DNA of 32,921 nucleotides, from the NCBI GenBank assembly GCA_052144935.1, contig JBKQPR010000175.1, positions 1 to 32,921 on the forward strand, in the 5' to 3' direction. Numbering within the stretch: position 1 is the first letter of the stretch; every line of letters starts with the position of its first letter. Made by a program: the position numbers and the translations under genes. The notes below the pieces were generated by a model that was given only the letters and a program-made list of their open reading frames with translations, searched no databases and was not told where the DNA came from. Below are positions 1 through 8,040 of this stretch, piece after piece. The stretch comes from JOPF133 sp052144935 (GTDB lineage Bacteria > Acidobacteriota > Terriglobia > Bryobacterales > Bryobacteraceae).

Positions 1-407
1 AAATTGAAGCAAAAACCGGGGTTATTCCGATATCCCTGGTCTAAGCTGCCGTCAAAAACAGGTCGAACCGGCCTAACTGGTTGAATTTCCATATAGTTGG
101 TCGTGGTTCTAAAATAGCCACACCCAAATTGTTGCGCTCAGATGTTTCCGCTGTCGTGCGGCTGCCCGCAGGCGATGCCAGATCCCGGAAATCGCCTCGG
201 GCCGCGAGCAGCGCCTCGCTGCTGCGGTTCAGCGTGAGGGAATGGGCGACCCAGGTATCCCGCGGCTCGCCGCCGAGCTTGCTGTCTACGTGCTGAGCGA
301 CGACAGCTCTCCCTCGCCGCCGGCCGTCGCGCAATTGATGGCCGAAAGAATAGGGCGTGCGGTTTCCAGCCCAAGAAATTGCCGTCCCTGGGACGGCAAG
401 AGACCGA

Positions 408-556
408 TGCCGCGCCTGACCCAGGCCGCCATCGCGGGCGGAATCAGCCTCGTTTCGATAGGCGTCGTGGTTGCGGGAGGCTTTTGGCTGTATGGGCATA
501 CGCCGTACTACGTAGCTGAGTTTTTGCTCTCGTTGTGCTTGGAGTGGTTGGCTTGA
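408..556 (+). CDS. Possible small single-pass membrane protein
   Basis: This is a 49-residue frame starting at an ATG. It contains one hydrophobic segment (about residues 8-28, including ISLVSIGVVVAGGFW) and a second hydrophobic tail (about 36-49). Third codon positions are GC-rich, as in real genes of this genome. The frame is open further upstream to 242, but that extension is low-complexity and unconvincing. There is no clear ribosome binding site and I recognise no family. It may be a chance frame or the decayed end of an older gene. Confidence 0.2.
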
Positions 557-689
557 CCTTTTCGGGCACGGCCCTTGTTTTATTCATAATAGAAATCAAT
601 CACCGGCTTTAGCGGCCGGCCTAATAGGTTTGCATTATTGCCCTTCGATTACCCTTCCGATACTCTATCCACACGAATCGTTGTCTGAA

Positions 690-698
690 GGGGAGGGG
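690..698 (+). promoter_or_regulatory. Strong Shine-Dalgarno for the ATG at 704
   Basis: GGGGAGGGG lies 5 bases before ATG 704. It supports translation starting at 704, ahead of the in-frame TGA at 803-805, rather than at the GTG at 806, which has no comparable site. Confidence 0.6.
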
Positions 699-703
699 CT
701 GGG

Positions 704-805
704 ATGCGGCGTGTCGACGTAATTTCTAAAGGGTCTGTTCTGTTCCTGGGCGCGTTGATTTTAGGGATGCTGGCGCCCGTGCGGATGGCGTTCGCTCAGG
801 GTTGA
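704..805 (+). other. Signal-peptide segment cut off by an in-frame TGA
   Basis: The ATG at 704 opens a 33-residue frame: a basic N-terminus (MRRVD), a hydrophobic core (VLFLGALILGMLAPV) and a typical cleavage region ending AFA-QG, then TGA at 803-805. The next codon (GTG 806) continues in the same frame into the mature part of the gene at 806-2386. The signal peptide and mature protein are therefore one gene separated by one stop codon. As I recall, related exported proteins have a Cys directly after the QG, so TGA may replace TGC or TGT. It could be a nonsense mutation, a selenocysteine codon, a read-through site or an assembly error. Confidence 0.75.
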
Positions 806-2386
806 GTGATCTCTCGCTCCGGTCTGGAGTCCAATGGCGCCGAAGGCGGCGGATACCTGCGTCCGGGCGACTGGACTTCCGCCGTGGGGGTCCGGCATGT
901 CTTCTCGCACGTACATTTCAGCGGGCCCACGGAGAATTTCTCGCGGGCGCAACTGGGCACCGAGGTTCAGTCGAAGACCAATCTCGACGATCTCGTCCTG
1001 ACGTACCAGCTCACTTCCCGGATCAGCCTTACCGCGACTCTTCCCTTTTTGTACGCCAGCCGGCGGCTGCAGTCCCAATACGCCACTCTGCACACATCCG
1101 GCATCGGCGATTTCAGCGCCGGGGGGAGTTACTGGCTGCGCAGTCCGAGAAGCGATAAGGCAGGCACGAACAACGCCCAGTTCGGGCTGAGTCTGCTCAT
1201 GCCGACCGGCAACGATCGCGAGAACAACGTCGTGGCTACCACTTACGGCGGTCTTACATCCACCCAATACCCCGATTATTCGGTGCAGCCCGGCGGGGGC
1301 AGTTGGGGCATGATTATGTCGTGGCAAGCCTTTCAGAACCTCGGCGGCGGAGCTACCGCGTTCATTGATGGCGATTATGTCATGACTCAGGGCGGATACC
1401 ACAATTTCTGGACCTCCCATGGAGGGACGGCCAGCGGACCTCCCGCTCCCACGCCCGGCATGACGCAGTTCGATGCCATTCAGGATCAATACATGGTCGA
1501 AGTGGGGGCCTCGCATCCCTCTCCCAGGATCAAGGGACTGGGAATGACGCTGTCCATCCGCGACGAAGGCGTGCCCGCGCGCGATTTGATCGGTAACGAT
1601 CTGGGATTCCGCCGGCCAGGCTTCGGCATCGCCGTGACGCCGGGGTTCATTTATACCCGGGGAAACCACATGCTGCAGTTCAGTGTGGGCAAAGTCATGA
1701 TTCGCGACCGGACCAAGAGCGTTCCGGAAAAGATCGACGGCGTGCATGAAGGAGATGCCGCCTTTGCAAACTACGTGTGGATGGCGGGGTACACCATCAG
1801 GACGCCTGGCAAGAGAGGCGCTGTCGAAGAATCGGCGCGCAACGCCGCCGGCAGACCGGCCGCTGCCAACGCGTCGCGTGCCGCTGCCCGTCCGGAAAAT
1901 GCCTCTGGCTTCAAGCCATTCAACCTGAAAACCCTGGACGGGACAAAGAAGACGCTGCAAGACTTCTCGAATAAGCTCACGCTGGTGAGTTTTTTCTTCC
2001 CCCGCTGTCCGGTTTGCAATCTCGAGCTTCCTGAAATTCAGAAGATCTACGACAAGTACAAAGACAAAGGTCTCTCCGCGGTCTGGATCGACATTTTGCC
2101 CGAAGAAACGGGCCTGATAGCGGGCTGGCAGATGGTCAAGAACTTCACCGTTCCGGTGTTGGTTGGCGCCTCCCAGGAGTCTTTGCAGAAGGATTACCGA
2201 ATCAATGCGACTCCTGCCACCTATCTTCTGGATGACAGAGGCCAGGTCGTCTTTCACGCGGATGGTTACACGACGGGCGATGAAAAAATCCTGGAGGGCA
2301 AAATCCGGGAGATGCTGACTGGCGTTTCCGCCGCGTCCGCCTCCGCCGCAGCTCTGCCGTGCCCGCCGGAACCGGGAAATCGGTAG
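806..2386 (+). CDS. Exported beta-rich (outer-membrane-like) protein fused to a TlpA-like thioredoxin domain
   Basis: The uninterrupted frame gives 526 residues. About residues 1-345 are a beta-strand-rich, porin/transporter-like region (GGYLRPGDW, a conserved-looking GNDLGFRRPGF, repeated aromatic-ended strands). A low-complexity Ala/Arg linker follows. About residues 371-503 are a TlpA/AhpC-like thioredoxin fold with the redox motif C401-P-V-C404 and the cis-proline region NATPATYLLDD. Translation probably starts at ATG 704, because the signal peptide lies just upstream in frame across a TGA; without it the protein would stay in the cytoplasm. The fold suggests thiol-disulfide exchange outside the inner membrane; the substrate is unknown. 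The histidine kinase gene begins 18 bases downstream, so the two are probably co-transcribed. The barrel assignment is inferred from strand pattern only, whereas the thioredoxin domain is clear. Confidence 0.85.
   Translation: MISRSGLESNGAEGGGYLRPGDWTSAVGVRHVFSHVHFSGPTENFSRAQLGTEVQSKTNLDDLVLTYQLTSRISLTATLPFLYASRRLQSQYATLHTSGIGDFSAGGSYWLRSPRSDKAGTNNAQFGLSLLMPTGNDRENNVVATTYGGLTSTQYPDYSVQPGGGSWGMIMSWQAFQNLGGGATAFIDGDYVMTQGGYHNFWTSHGGTASGPPAPTPGMTQFDAIQDQYMVEVGASHPSPRIKGLGMTLSIRDEGVPARDLIGNDLGFRRPGFGIAVTPGFIYTRGNHMLQFSVGKVMIRDRTKSVPEKIDGVHEGDAAFANYVWMAGYTIRTPGKRGAVEESARNAAGRPAAANASRAAARPENASGFKPFNLKTLDGTKKTLQDFSNKLTLVSFFFPRCPVCNLELPEIQKIYDKYKDKGLSAVWIDILPEETGLIAGWQMVKNFTVPVLVGASQESLQKDYRINATPATYLLDDRGQVVFHADGYTTGDEKILEGKIREMLTGVSAASASAAALPCPPEPGNR
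816..830 (+). promoter_or_regulatory. Small hairpin after the in-frame TGA, SECIS-like loop
   Basis: CTCC (817-820) pairs with GGAG (826-829), extended by a G-T pair at 816/830, with loop GGTCT (821-825). The loop starts 15 bases after the TGA at 803-805. Bacterial selenocysteine insertion elements are short stem-loops just after the UGA with G in the first loop positions, and the E. coli fdhF element has a GGUCU loop. The stem here is short and the spacing slightly tight, so this is suggestive only. Confidence 0.25.
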
Positions 2387-2404
2387 CCTCTGCTTGCCGG
2401 TATC

Positions 2405-3730
2405 ATGGGGAGAGTCTTTGTGGACCGGTCTCGTGCCCCCACATTCCGATTGCTGGCCGGGCTCCTTGTGACCCTCTCCGCGGTAGTCGTTTATTCCGCC
2501 TACACGGTGGGCCAGTTGCGCACCCTCGAAAGCTTGCAGGCCGCCACCATCGACCGGAATCGCATCGACTCCCTGCTGCTCCTCCGCATCCAGAATGACT
2601 TGAATTCGGTAGCCCTCACTCTGCGCGACATGTTGGACCACACGGAACCGTACCCTCTCACCGCCTGGCGGGCCCCCTTGGCGCGCATCCGCGCGGATCT
2701 GGCCGATGCCTTGGAACGCGACGCCAAATACTCGTCCGCCTCCGAAAGCCGCGCTTACCTTTCCACCAACGTGAGCCAGTTCTGGGATGCCCTCGAGCGG
2801 GTCTTCTCGATGGCCGAAAGCGGGCAGGCGGAAAAGGCCGCCGATCTCATCCGGCTGTCTTTGCAGGCGCGCCAGCAAGCCCTCACCACCGCCGTCGCGC
2901 GCCTCCTGGTGCAGAACAACGAAAGCGAGGAGCGGGCCGCCGAAAACACGCGCTCCATTTACCGGCGCGCGGAGCGGAATGTGTACGCATTTTTGGCCGC
3001 GGTGTTGATTGTGGCCGTGCTCACCGGCCTCTACCTCCTGGATTACAACCGCCGCATGTTCGATCGCGTGGAAGTCCTATCTCTGCGCCGCGGCGAACTG
3101 GCGCAGCAGCTCATCTCCATGCAGGAGAATGCCTTTCGCTCAATCTCCCGCGAGCTGCACGACGAATTCGGCCAGATTCTCACTGCCATCGGCGCGATGC
3201 TGGCGCGCGCCCAGCGGCGCACTCCGGCCGAGGCGGGCGCCGACAAGGCCGACCTGCGAGAGATCCAGGAAGTGACGCAGTCCACTTTGGAAAGAGTGCG
3301 GTCGCTATCGCACGCGCTCCACCCGGTAGTGTTGGACGACGCCGGATTCGAAGGGGCCCTGGACACCTACCTGCCCGCCTTCCAGAAGCAGACCGGAATT
3401 GCTGTGCAGTATGAGAAGATTGGAATCAGCCGGGAACTCGATCGCGGCGTGGCGATCCATCTGTATCGCATCCTCCAGGAGGCTCTCAATAACGTGGCGC
3501 GGCATTCCCAGTCCGCCTCGGCGCGGGTGCGCTTGAATTATCTTCCCGAAATGGTGGTCCTGGAGGTGCAGGATCGCGGGATCGGCTTCGGCCAGAGAGA
3601 AGGGAAGGGCATGGGACTGATTTCCATGCGCGAGCGCGCCGAGTTGGTGAAAGGCCGTCTGGAATTTCTGGAGGCCGAAGGCGGCGGGGTCCTGATTCGC
3701 ATCGCCGTGCCCTGCGCGGATCTACCCTGA
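2405..3730 (+). CDS. Membrane sensor histidine kinase, NarL/DegS (HisKA_3) type
   Basis: This 441-residue kinase has transmembrane helix 1 at about 14-36, a mostly helical periplasmic domain at about 37-190, and helix 2 at about 194-214. A dimerisation/phospho-acceptor HisKA_3 region follows with the acceptor in RELHDEFGQ (His252). The ATPase domain shows the N-box (YRILQEALNNVARHS, about 354-368), D390-RGIGF, and the G2 box GKGMGLISMRERA. Such kinases phosphorylate a NarL-type regulator, and one is encoded 14 bases downstream. The upstream neighbour makes an exported thiol-redox protein, so the periplasmic domain may sense an envelope or redox signal; that is inference. Length and domain order are normal for the family. 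Confidence 0.95.
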   Translation: MGRVFVDRSRAPTFRLLAGLLVTLSAVVVYSAYTVGQLRTLESLQAATIDRNRIDSLLLLRIQNDLNSVALTLRDMLDHTEPYPLTAWRAPLARIRADLADALERDAKYSSASESRAYLSTNVSQFWDALERVFSMAESGQAEKAADLIRLSLQARQQALTTAVARLLVQNNESEERAAENTRSIYRRAERNVYAFLAAVLIVAVLTGLYLLDYNRRMFDRVEVLSLRRGELAQQLISMQENAFRSISRELHDEFGQILTAIGAMLARAQRRTPAEAGADKADLREIQEVTQSTLERVRSLSHALHPVVLDDAGFEGALDTYLPAFQKQTGIAVQYEKIGISRELDRGVAIHLYRILQEALNNVARHSQSASARVRLNYLPEMVVLEVQDRGIGFGQREGKGMGLISMRERAELVKGRLEFLEAEGGGVLIRIAVPCADLP

Positions 3731-3744
3731 GCAACCCTGGCCGC

Positions 3745-4374
3745 ATGTCCGACTCTCCCATTACGGTTCTGCTGGTCGACGATCATAGCCTGGTGCGCCG
3801 CGGCTTTCGGCGCCTCTTGGAGGAGGACTCGGAAATTCGTGTGGTCGGCGAAGCCAGCGATGGCGATGAAGCGGTGAGGGAGGCCGCCCGCCTGCGCCCC
3901 GCTGTAGTGGTGATGGACTTCGCCTTGAGCAGCATGAATGGCGCGGTGGCCACCCGGCACATCCGCAAATCCTGCCCGGAGACCGCGGTGTTGGTGCTCA
4001 GCATGCATTCGGACGCATCCTTCGTCCGCGCCTGTCTGGAGGCCGGCGCCAAAGGATACTTATTGAAGAACGCCATGGATCTGGAGTTGGTGCAGGCGGT
4101 CAAGCGCGTGGCGGCCAACGAATGCGTGCTCGACCCGCGCCTGGGATCTTTGGCTGCTCCACACGAGGGCGGATCCGGCCTCACCACTCGCGAACTGGAA
4201 GTGCTGCAACTGATTGTGAACGGCCGGTCGAACAAAGAGATCGCCACCATGCTGGGGTTGAGCGCCAACACCGTGGCGGTCCACCGCGCCAACATCATGC
4301 AGACCCTGGGTCTGCATAACACGGCCGAATTGGTGGTGTACGCCATCCGCCAGGGGCTGGTGAGCATCCCGTGA
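3745..4374 (+). CDS. NarL/FixJ-family response regulator
   Basis: The protein has 209 residues. The receiver domain (about 5-120) has the acidic pair D12-D13, phospho-acceptor D58 in VVMDFAL, conserved S86 and K108 in KGYLLK. The LuxR/GerE helix-turn-helix (about 145-205) shows LTTRELEVLQLI and SNKEIATMLGLSANTVAVHRANIM. It is the evident partner of the kinase just upstream and should act as a DNA-binding transcription factor once phosphorylated. Its stop overlaps the start of the next gene (GTGA), so translation of the pair is probably coupled. Confidence 0.96.
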   Translation: MSDSPITVLLVDDHSLVRRGFRRLLEEDSEIRVVGEASDGDEAVREAARLRPAVVVMDFALSSMNGAVATRHIRKSCPETAVLVLSMHSDASFVRACLEAGAKGYLLKNAMDLELVQAVKRVAANECVLDPRLGSLAAPHEGGSGLTTRELEVLQLIVNGRSNKEIATMLGLSANTVAVHRANIMQTLGLHNTAELVVYAIRQGLVSIP

Positions 4375-6041
4375 GGCGGCGTTCGTTGCTTGCGGGCGCC
4401 CTCGGTTGTCTGGGGCGGCCCTTGTTCTCCGGGGGCCCCGCCCTGGGGTTTTCGCTCACCGGCGTCACGGCTGCCGCGGGCATCGCCTTCCGGCACAACA
4501 GCGGCGCTTTCGGCGCCAAATATCTGCCCGAGACCCTGGGCCCCGGCTGCGCCTTTCTGGACTACGACGGAGACGGGTGGCTGGACATTCTGCTGGTCAA
4601 CGGCATGGACTGGCCGGGCCACAAGCGCCAGCGCAGCACCTTGAAGCTCTACCGCAACAATCGGAACGGGACCTTCACCGACGTCACCGAGCGCGCGGGC
4701 CTCGCCGTCGAGATGTACGGCATGGGCGTGGCCGCGGGCGACTTCAATAACGATGGCTTCCCCGACATTCTGATCACCGCCGTAGGCCAGAACCGGCTGT
4801 TCCAAAACACCGGCACAGGACATTTCGTAGACGTCACCGAAAAAGCGGGGATCGGTGGCCGAACCGGCTTCAGCACTTCAGCCCTGTGGTTCGATTTCGA
4901 TCGCGATGGCTTCCTGGATCTGCTGGTCTGCAACTATGTCAAATGGTCGCCGCAACTGGACGTCTTCTGCAGCGTGGATGGCAAGCGCAAATCGTATTGC
5001 ACGCCCGAGGCGTATCACGGCGACACTTGCTGGCTGTTCCGCAATCGGGGAGACGGAACCTTCGAGGATGTCACCGCCAAGAGCGGCATCTTCGATCCCA
5101 CCTCCAAGTCGCTGGGCGCCGCTCTGCTGGATTACGATCGCGACGGCTGGCCGGATGTCCTGATCGCCAACGACACGCAGCCGAACAAGCTGTATCGCAA
5201 TCTGCGCAACGGCACGTTCGAAGATGTGGCCGTCCGCGCCGGGGTGGCGTTCAGCGAAGACGGGAAGGCTCGCGCCGGAATGGGCGTCGATGCCGCGGAT
5301 TTTGACAACTCGGGCCGCGAAGGAATCGCCATCACCAATTTCGACAACGAAATGATGGCGCTATACCGCGCTTCCGGCAACGGCGCTTACACCGACGCCG
5401 CGATTCCGTCCGGCATAGGCCAGGCGACGCGCGACAGTCTGGGCTTCGGGTGCGGATTTCTCGACGTGAATCTGGACGGCCGGCTCGATCTTCTGGCGGT
5501 CAATGGGCACATCGATGAAACCGTGCGCCAGATTCGCGGCAACGCCGGCTATGCCCAGCCGCCGCACCTCTTTCTGAATCTCGGAGCGACGCGCTTCCAG
5601 GATGTCGCGGCGCAAGCCGGCGGCGGATTCGCCGCTCCCAAAGTGGCGCGCGGCTTGGCCTTTGGCGATTTCGATAGCGACGGCGATCCGGATGTGCTCC
5701 TCACCACGAATCAGGGTCCGGTGTATCTTTACCGGAACGATGTCGCGCCGGGAGTGCGATCGCTCCGCATTCGGTTGATCGGCGTTCAATCCAACCGCGA
5801 TGCGATCGGCGCAGTGGTTCACCTGACCACCCCGGATGGCAGCCAGGCGCGCCGCGTCAAGACCGGGTCGAGTTATCTTTCGCAATCCGAGCTCACTTTG
5901 ACGTTCGGACTCGGTCCCCGGCAATCGGCCGATCGCCTGGTGGTGGAATGGCCCAGCGGCGGCGTCCAGGAATTCTCCAAGGTGGCCGCCGGCGGCTATG
6001 AATGCACTGAGGGAAAACAGTTGCGGCGCACCGGGATTTAA
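4371..6041 (+). CDS. Exported FG-GAP/VCBS-repeat protein with C-terminal ASPIC/UnbV domain (CRTAC1 type)
   Basis: The gene starts at a GTG that overlaps the regulator's stop by four bases and encodes 556 residues. The N-terminus (MRRRSLLAGALGCLG) resembles a twin-arginine signal. At least six calcium-binding-style repeats follow, such as DYDGDGWLDILLVNG, DFNNDGFPDILI, DFDRDGFLDLLV, DYDRDGWPDVLI, DVNLDGRLDLLAVNG and DFDSDGDPDVLL, consistent with a seven-bladed propeller. The end matches the ASPIC/UnbV module (TGSSYLSQSELTLTFGLG, VVEWPSGGVQEF). Such proteins are common in acidobacteria and are thought to act in envelope binding or assembly; no precise role is known. Being last in a two-component operon, it may be an output or an accessory sensor of that system. 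Confidence 0.9.
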   Translation: MRRRSLLAGALGCLGRPLFSGGPALGFSLTGVTAAAGIAFRHNSGAFGAKYLPETLGPGCAFLDYDGDGWLDILLVNGMDWPGHKRQRSTLKLYRNNRNGTFTDVTERAGLAVEMYGMGVAAGDFNNDGFPDILITAVGQNRLFQNTGTGHFVDVTEKAGIGGRTGFSTSALWFDFDRDGFLDLLVCNYVKWSPQLDVFCSVDGKRKSYCTPEAYHGDTCWLFRNRGDGTFEDVTAKSGIFDPTSKSLGAALLDYDRDGWPDVLIANDTQPNKLYRNLRNGTFEDVAVRAGVAFSEDGKARAGMGVDAADFDNSGREGIAITNFDNEMMALYRASGNGAYTDAAIPSGIGQATRDSLGFGCGFLDVNLDGRLDLLAVNGHIDETVRQIRGNAGYAQPPHLFLNLGATRFQDVAAQAGGGFAAPKVARGLAFGDFDSDGDPDVLLTTNQGPVYLYRNDVAPGVRSLRIRLIGVQSNRDAIGAVVHLTTPDGSQARRVKTGSSYLSQSELTLTFGLGPRQSADRLVVEWPSGGVQEFSKVAAGGYECTEGKQLRRTGI

Positions 6042-6058
6042 AGGTCGGCCAACGCGTA

Positions 6059-6211
6059 TCACTCGGCGAGATTCAGTTCCCGAAGAATGGCCGCGATGGG
6101 GGCGTCTGTTCGAATCGGATCGAAGATCGGATCGAGCGACAGCGCAACCAGATCCGGTTCACGATTGCGCAGGGACTGCTGCAGTAGGTTCACGGTGGCG
6201 GCGCAGTCATG
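6059..6211 (-). pseudogene. Relic 3' end of a TPR-type gene
   Basis: Read on the minus strand, the last 50 codons before a TGA at 6061-6059 encode a tail containing NLLQQSLRNREPDLVALSLD, then DPIFDPIRTDAPIAAILRELNL. This strongly resembles the C-terminus of TPR proteins such as serine/threonine kinases or winged-helix regulators with TPR domains, where a DPxFDPLRxDPRF...LLRxLNL ending is usual. Upstream in this frame the sequence turns into GC-rich repeat without TPR character, so the body of the gene is missing. It is convergent with the ASPIC gene. Confidence 0.6.
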
Positions 6212-6235
6212 AAGATTGAGAAAGACGAACATGCT

Positions 6236-6525
6236 GAGCGGGCGGTCGCAGGGCCGAACGGCAAAGACGAGTTCGGCCTGGCGGCCGGCAGTGGCGCCGG
6301 GCAGCGATTCGCCATGCGCCTCCGCGCCGGCATCGTCGGCGCCGCCTGGCGCACGTCGCGGCCCGCCAGCAGCCGTAGGAGACCGCAGAGCCGTCCACCA
6401 GCCTGCCGCCGCGCGGATGGACGTTCTCGGCTTGCGGTCCCGTGGCCGCCGCCCACCGCGGCGCGGGTGGAAGCGGCGACTGGTTCGGTCTAGCGGCCCG
6501 CAGGGGCGCCGGGCAGCGATCGGGG
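6236..6525. repeat. GC-rich dispersed repeat, copy A (one full unit and part of a second)
   Basis: Modules shared with copies at 6632-6865 and 8041-8225 include GGTCGCAGGGCCG, GGTTCGGCCTGGCGGCC, GGCGCCGGGCAGCGAT, GCCGCCTGGCGCACGTCG and GCCCGCCAGCAGCCG. The first unit runs about 6236-6400. A second unit starting GCGCGGATGG runs about 6412-6525. Each unit carries a self-complementary GCGCC...GGCGC core able to form a hairpin. It replaces the body of the TPR-type gene. No transposase is present. Confidence 0.65.
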
Positions 6526-6631
6526 AAGCCGCGCCGCCGGGCGAGACCCCTACACCGTCTATCACGAGTGCAACCAGACTGCCCACCAGCACCAGCAGCA
6601 CGCCACCAAAGGCGTCGCCTCGGTCGGCGCC

Positions 6632-6865
6632 GCTGCGCGGATGGCGGCTACCAGCCCGCGGTCGCAGGGCCGCCGCCCCACCGCGCAGCGGGCGGGACAC
6701 CGGGCTGAAACGGCAAGGCTGGTTCGGCCTGGCGGCCGGCTGTTGGCGCCAGCCAACGATTCGCTGCGCGCCCTACGCCGGGATCGTCATGTGCGCCGCT
6801 TGGCGCACGTCGGGATCGGCCCGCCAGCGGGCCCGTTTCGCACTCAGATGCACCAGATCCGGCGC
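6632..6865. repeat. GC-rich dispersed repeat, copy B
   Basis: In order it contains the GCGCGGATGG head, CGGTCGCAGGGCCG (6659-), GGTTCGGCCTGGCGGCCGGC (6721-), the GCGCC/GGCGC hairpin core with GCTTGGCGCACGTCGGGATC (about 6798), and GGCCCGCCAG, ending near GATGCACCAGATC. This is the most complete copy. It lies directly upstream of the NmrA-like gene, about 45 bases before its ribosome binding site, so it may carry or disturb that gene's promoter. Confidence 0.65.
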
Positions 6866-6921
6866 GGCGGGCGAATCCTGGCCGCCCCAAATGGCATCAC
6901 CTACCCACAGGAGGTTTCTTT

Positions 6922-7821
6922 ATGTTCGTGATCGCTGGAGCAACCGGGAACACCGGCAGCGTAGTGGCCGGCACTCTGCTCGCGCAGGGTAAATCCGTAA
7001 CCGTTCTGGTTCGCGATGCCCGGAAGGCGGAGAGCTGGCGGGAGAAGGGCGCTCACGTGGCTGCCGCTTCGCTGGAGGACACTCAAGCGTTGGCGGCGGC
7101 GTTCGCCCACGCGGAGGGCGCGTACCTTCTGATCCCGCCGAACTACAGGGCGGCAGATGCTCTTGGATATGGGTTCCGGGTCGGCGAAGCGCTGGCAGGG
7201 GCAGTGAAAACCAGCGGCATACCGCACGTGATTCTGCTTTCTTCGATTGGCGCCCAACACGCCCAGGGCACCGGGCCGATCCGCTCGTTGCACCATGCCG
7301 AGTCGGTGATTGGGTCGGCCGCCAAGAATCTGACGATAATCCGGGCGTGCTACTTTTTACAGAACTGGGCCAGCGGGGTGGACGGAGTCCGAAATCAGGG
7401 CGTGCTTCACAACTTTCTGACGCCGGAACGAAAGATCCCCATGGTCTCGACCGCCGACATTGGCAAGATCGCCGCCGGATATCTGACCGACCCCGCACGC
7501 GGTCGCCGCGTAGTGGAACTTGCCGGTCCCGAAGATTACAGCCCGCAGGATATCGCTCACGCCTTCGCTGCCGCGTTGGGAAAGCCGGTGAAGCTGGAAA
7601 CGCATCCTCTGGACGCGGTGATACCCACTTTCACAGCGACTGGCTTCTCGCAAGATCTCGCCGGATTGTTTCGCGAGATGATTCAAGGCATCAATTCGGG
7701 GCACGTGGCGTATGAAGGCAAGGGCGCCACGTTTCAGCGCGGCGATGTGACCGCGGTGGAGGCGGTAAACCAGATAGTCGGGCTTTCCGCGGCTACCGGG
7801 TCGGGCGGCGGCTTGGCCTAG
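6922..7821 (+). CDS. NmrA-like NAD(P)-binding reductase (atypical SDR)
   Basis: The protein has 299 residues, starting at an ATG 7 bases after an excellent AGGAGG site (6909-6914). The Rossmann nucleotide-binding motif is GATGNTG (residues 6-12), followed by LVRDARKAESW, as in NADPH-binding NmrA/HSCARG and NAD(P)H:quinone reductase-like proteins. LLSSIGAQHAQGTG and TIIRACYFLQNWA match the usual central segment. Members sense redox state or reduce quinones; the substrate here is unknown. It is a single gene, flanked on both sides by copies of the same GC-rich repeat, which suggests that it may have moved or been duplicated as a unit. Confidence 0.9.
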   Translation: MFVIAGATGNTGSVVAGTLLAQGKSVTVLVRDARKAESWREKGAHVAAASLEDTQALAAAFAHAEGAYLLIPPNYRAADALGYGFRVGEALAGAVKTSGIPHVILLSSIGAQHAQGTGPIRSLHHAESVIGSAAKNLTIIRACYFLQNWASGVDGVRNQGVLHNFLTPERKIPMVSTADIGKIAAGYLTDPARGRRVVELAGPEDYSPQDIAHAFAAALGKPVKLETHPLDAVIPTFTATGFSQDLAGLFREMIQGINSGHVAYEGKGATFQRGDVTAVEAVNQIVGLSAATGSGGGLA

Positions 7822-8040
7822 AAAGAGTTCAGCGGAACGGCTTCAAGTGGTGCAGTCAGCGCGCCGGTGCGGGCGCGGGTAGAATGCCGTGGAGCTGGCG
7901 GCGTCCAGCCCAAGATGGTTCTTCGATCGCGAGACCGAAAACCGTCGCTAAACGAAATGGCGCAGATAACGGGGACGCAAAATAAGACCGGACAACACCG
8001 ACGCTACTGACTTTGCGGTTGTCGCGCACGCTGCCCGCCA
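7822..8040. other. Short intergenic stretch before repeat copy C
   Basis: No gene or terminator was recognised. The stretch leads straight into the GC-rich repeat at 8041. Confidence 0.3.

Larger units (their letters stand above)
1..703. other. Intergenic region, no convincing gene
   Basis: Overlapping short reading frames occur on both strands but none shows a recognisable domain. The only stretch with some coding look is a short frame near 408-556. The last 15 bases hold a strong purine-rich ribosome binding site (690-698) for the signal-peptide start at 704. A TTGACC hexamer at 553-558 resembles a -35 box, but no good -10 box sits at the right distance. Confidence 0.4.

Noticed and set aside
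761..2878. 705-codon minus-strand frame opposite the thioredoxin-fusion and kinase genes
   Set aside because: It is a shadow of GC-rich plus-strand coding; the plus strand has clear domains (thioredoxin fold, kinase), while the minus frame has none.
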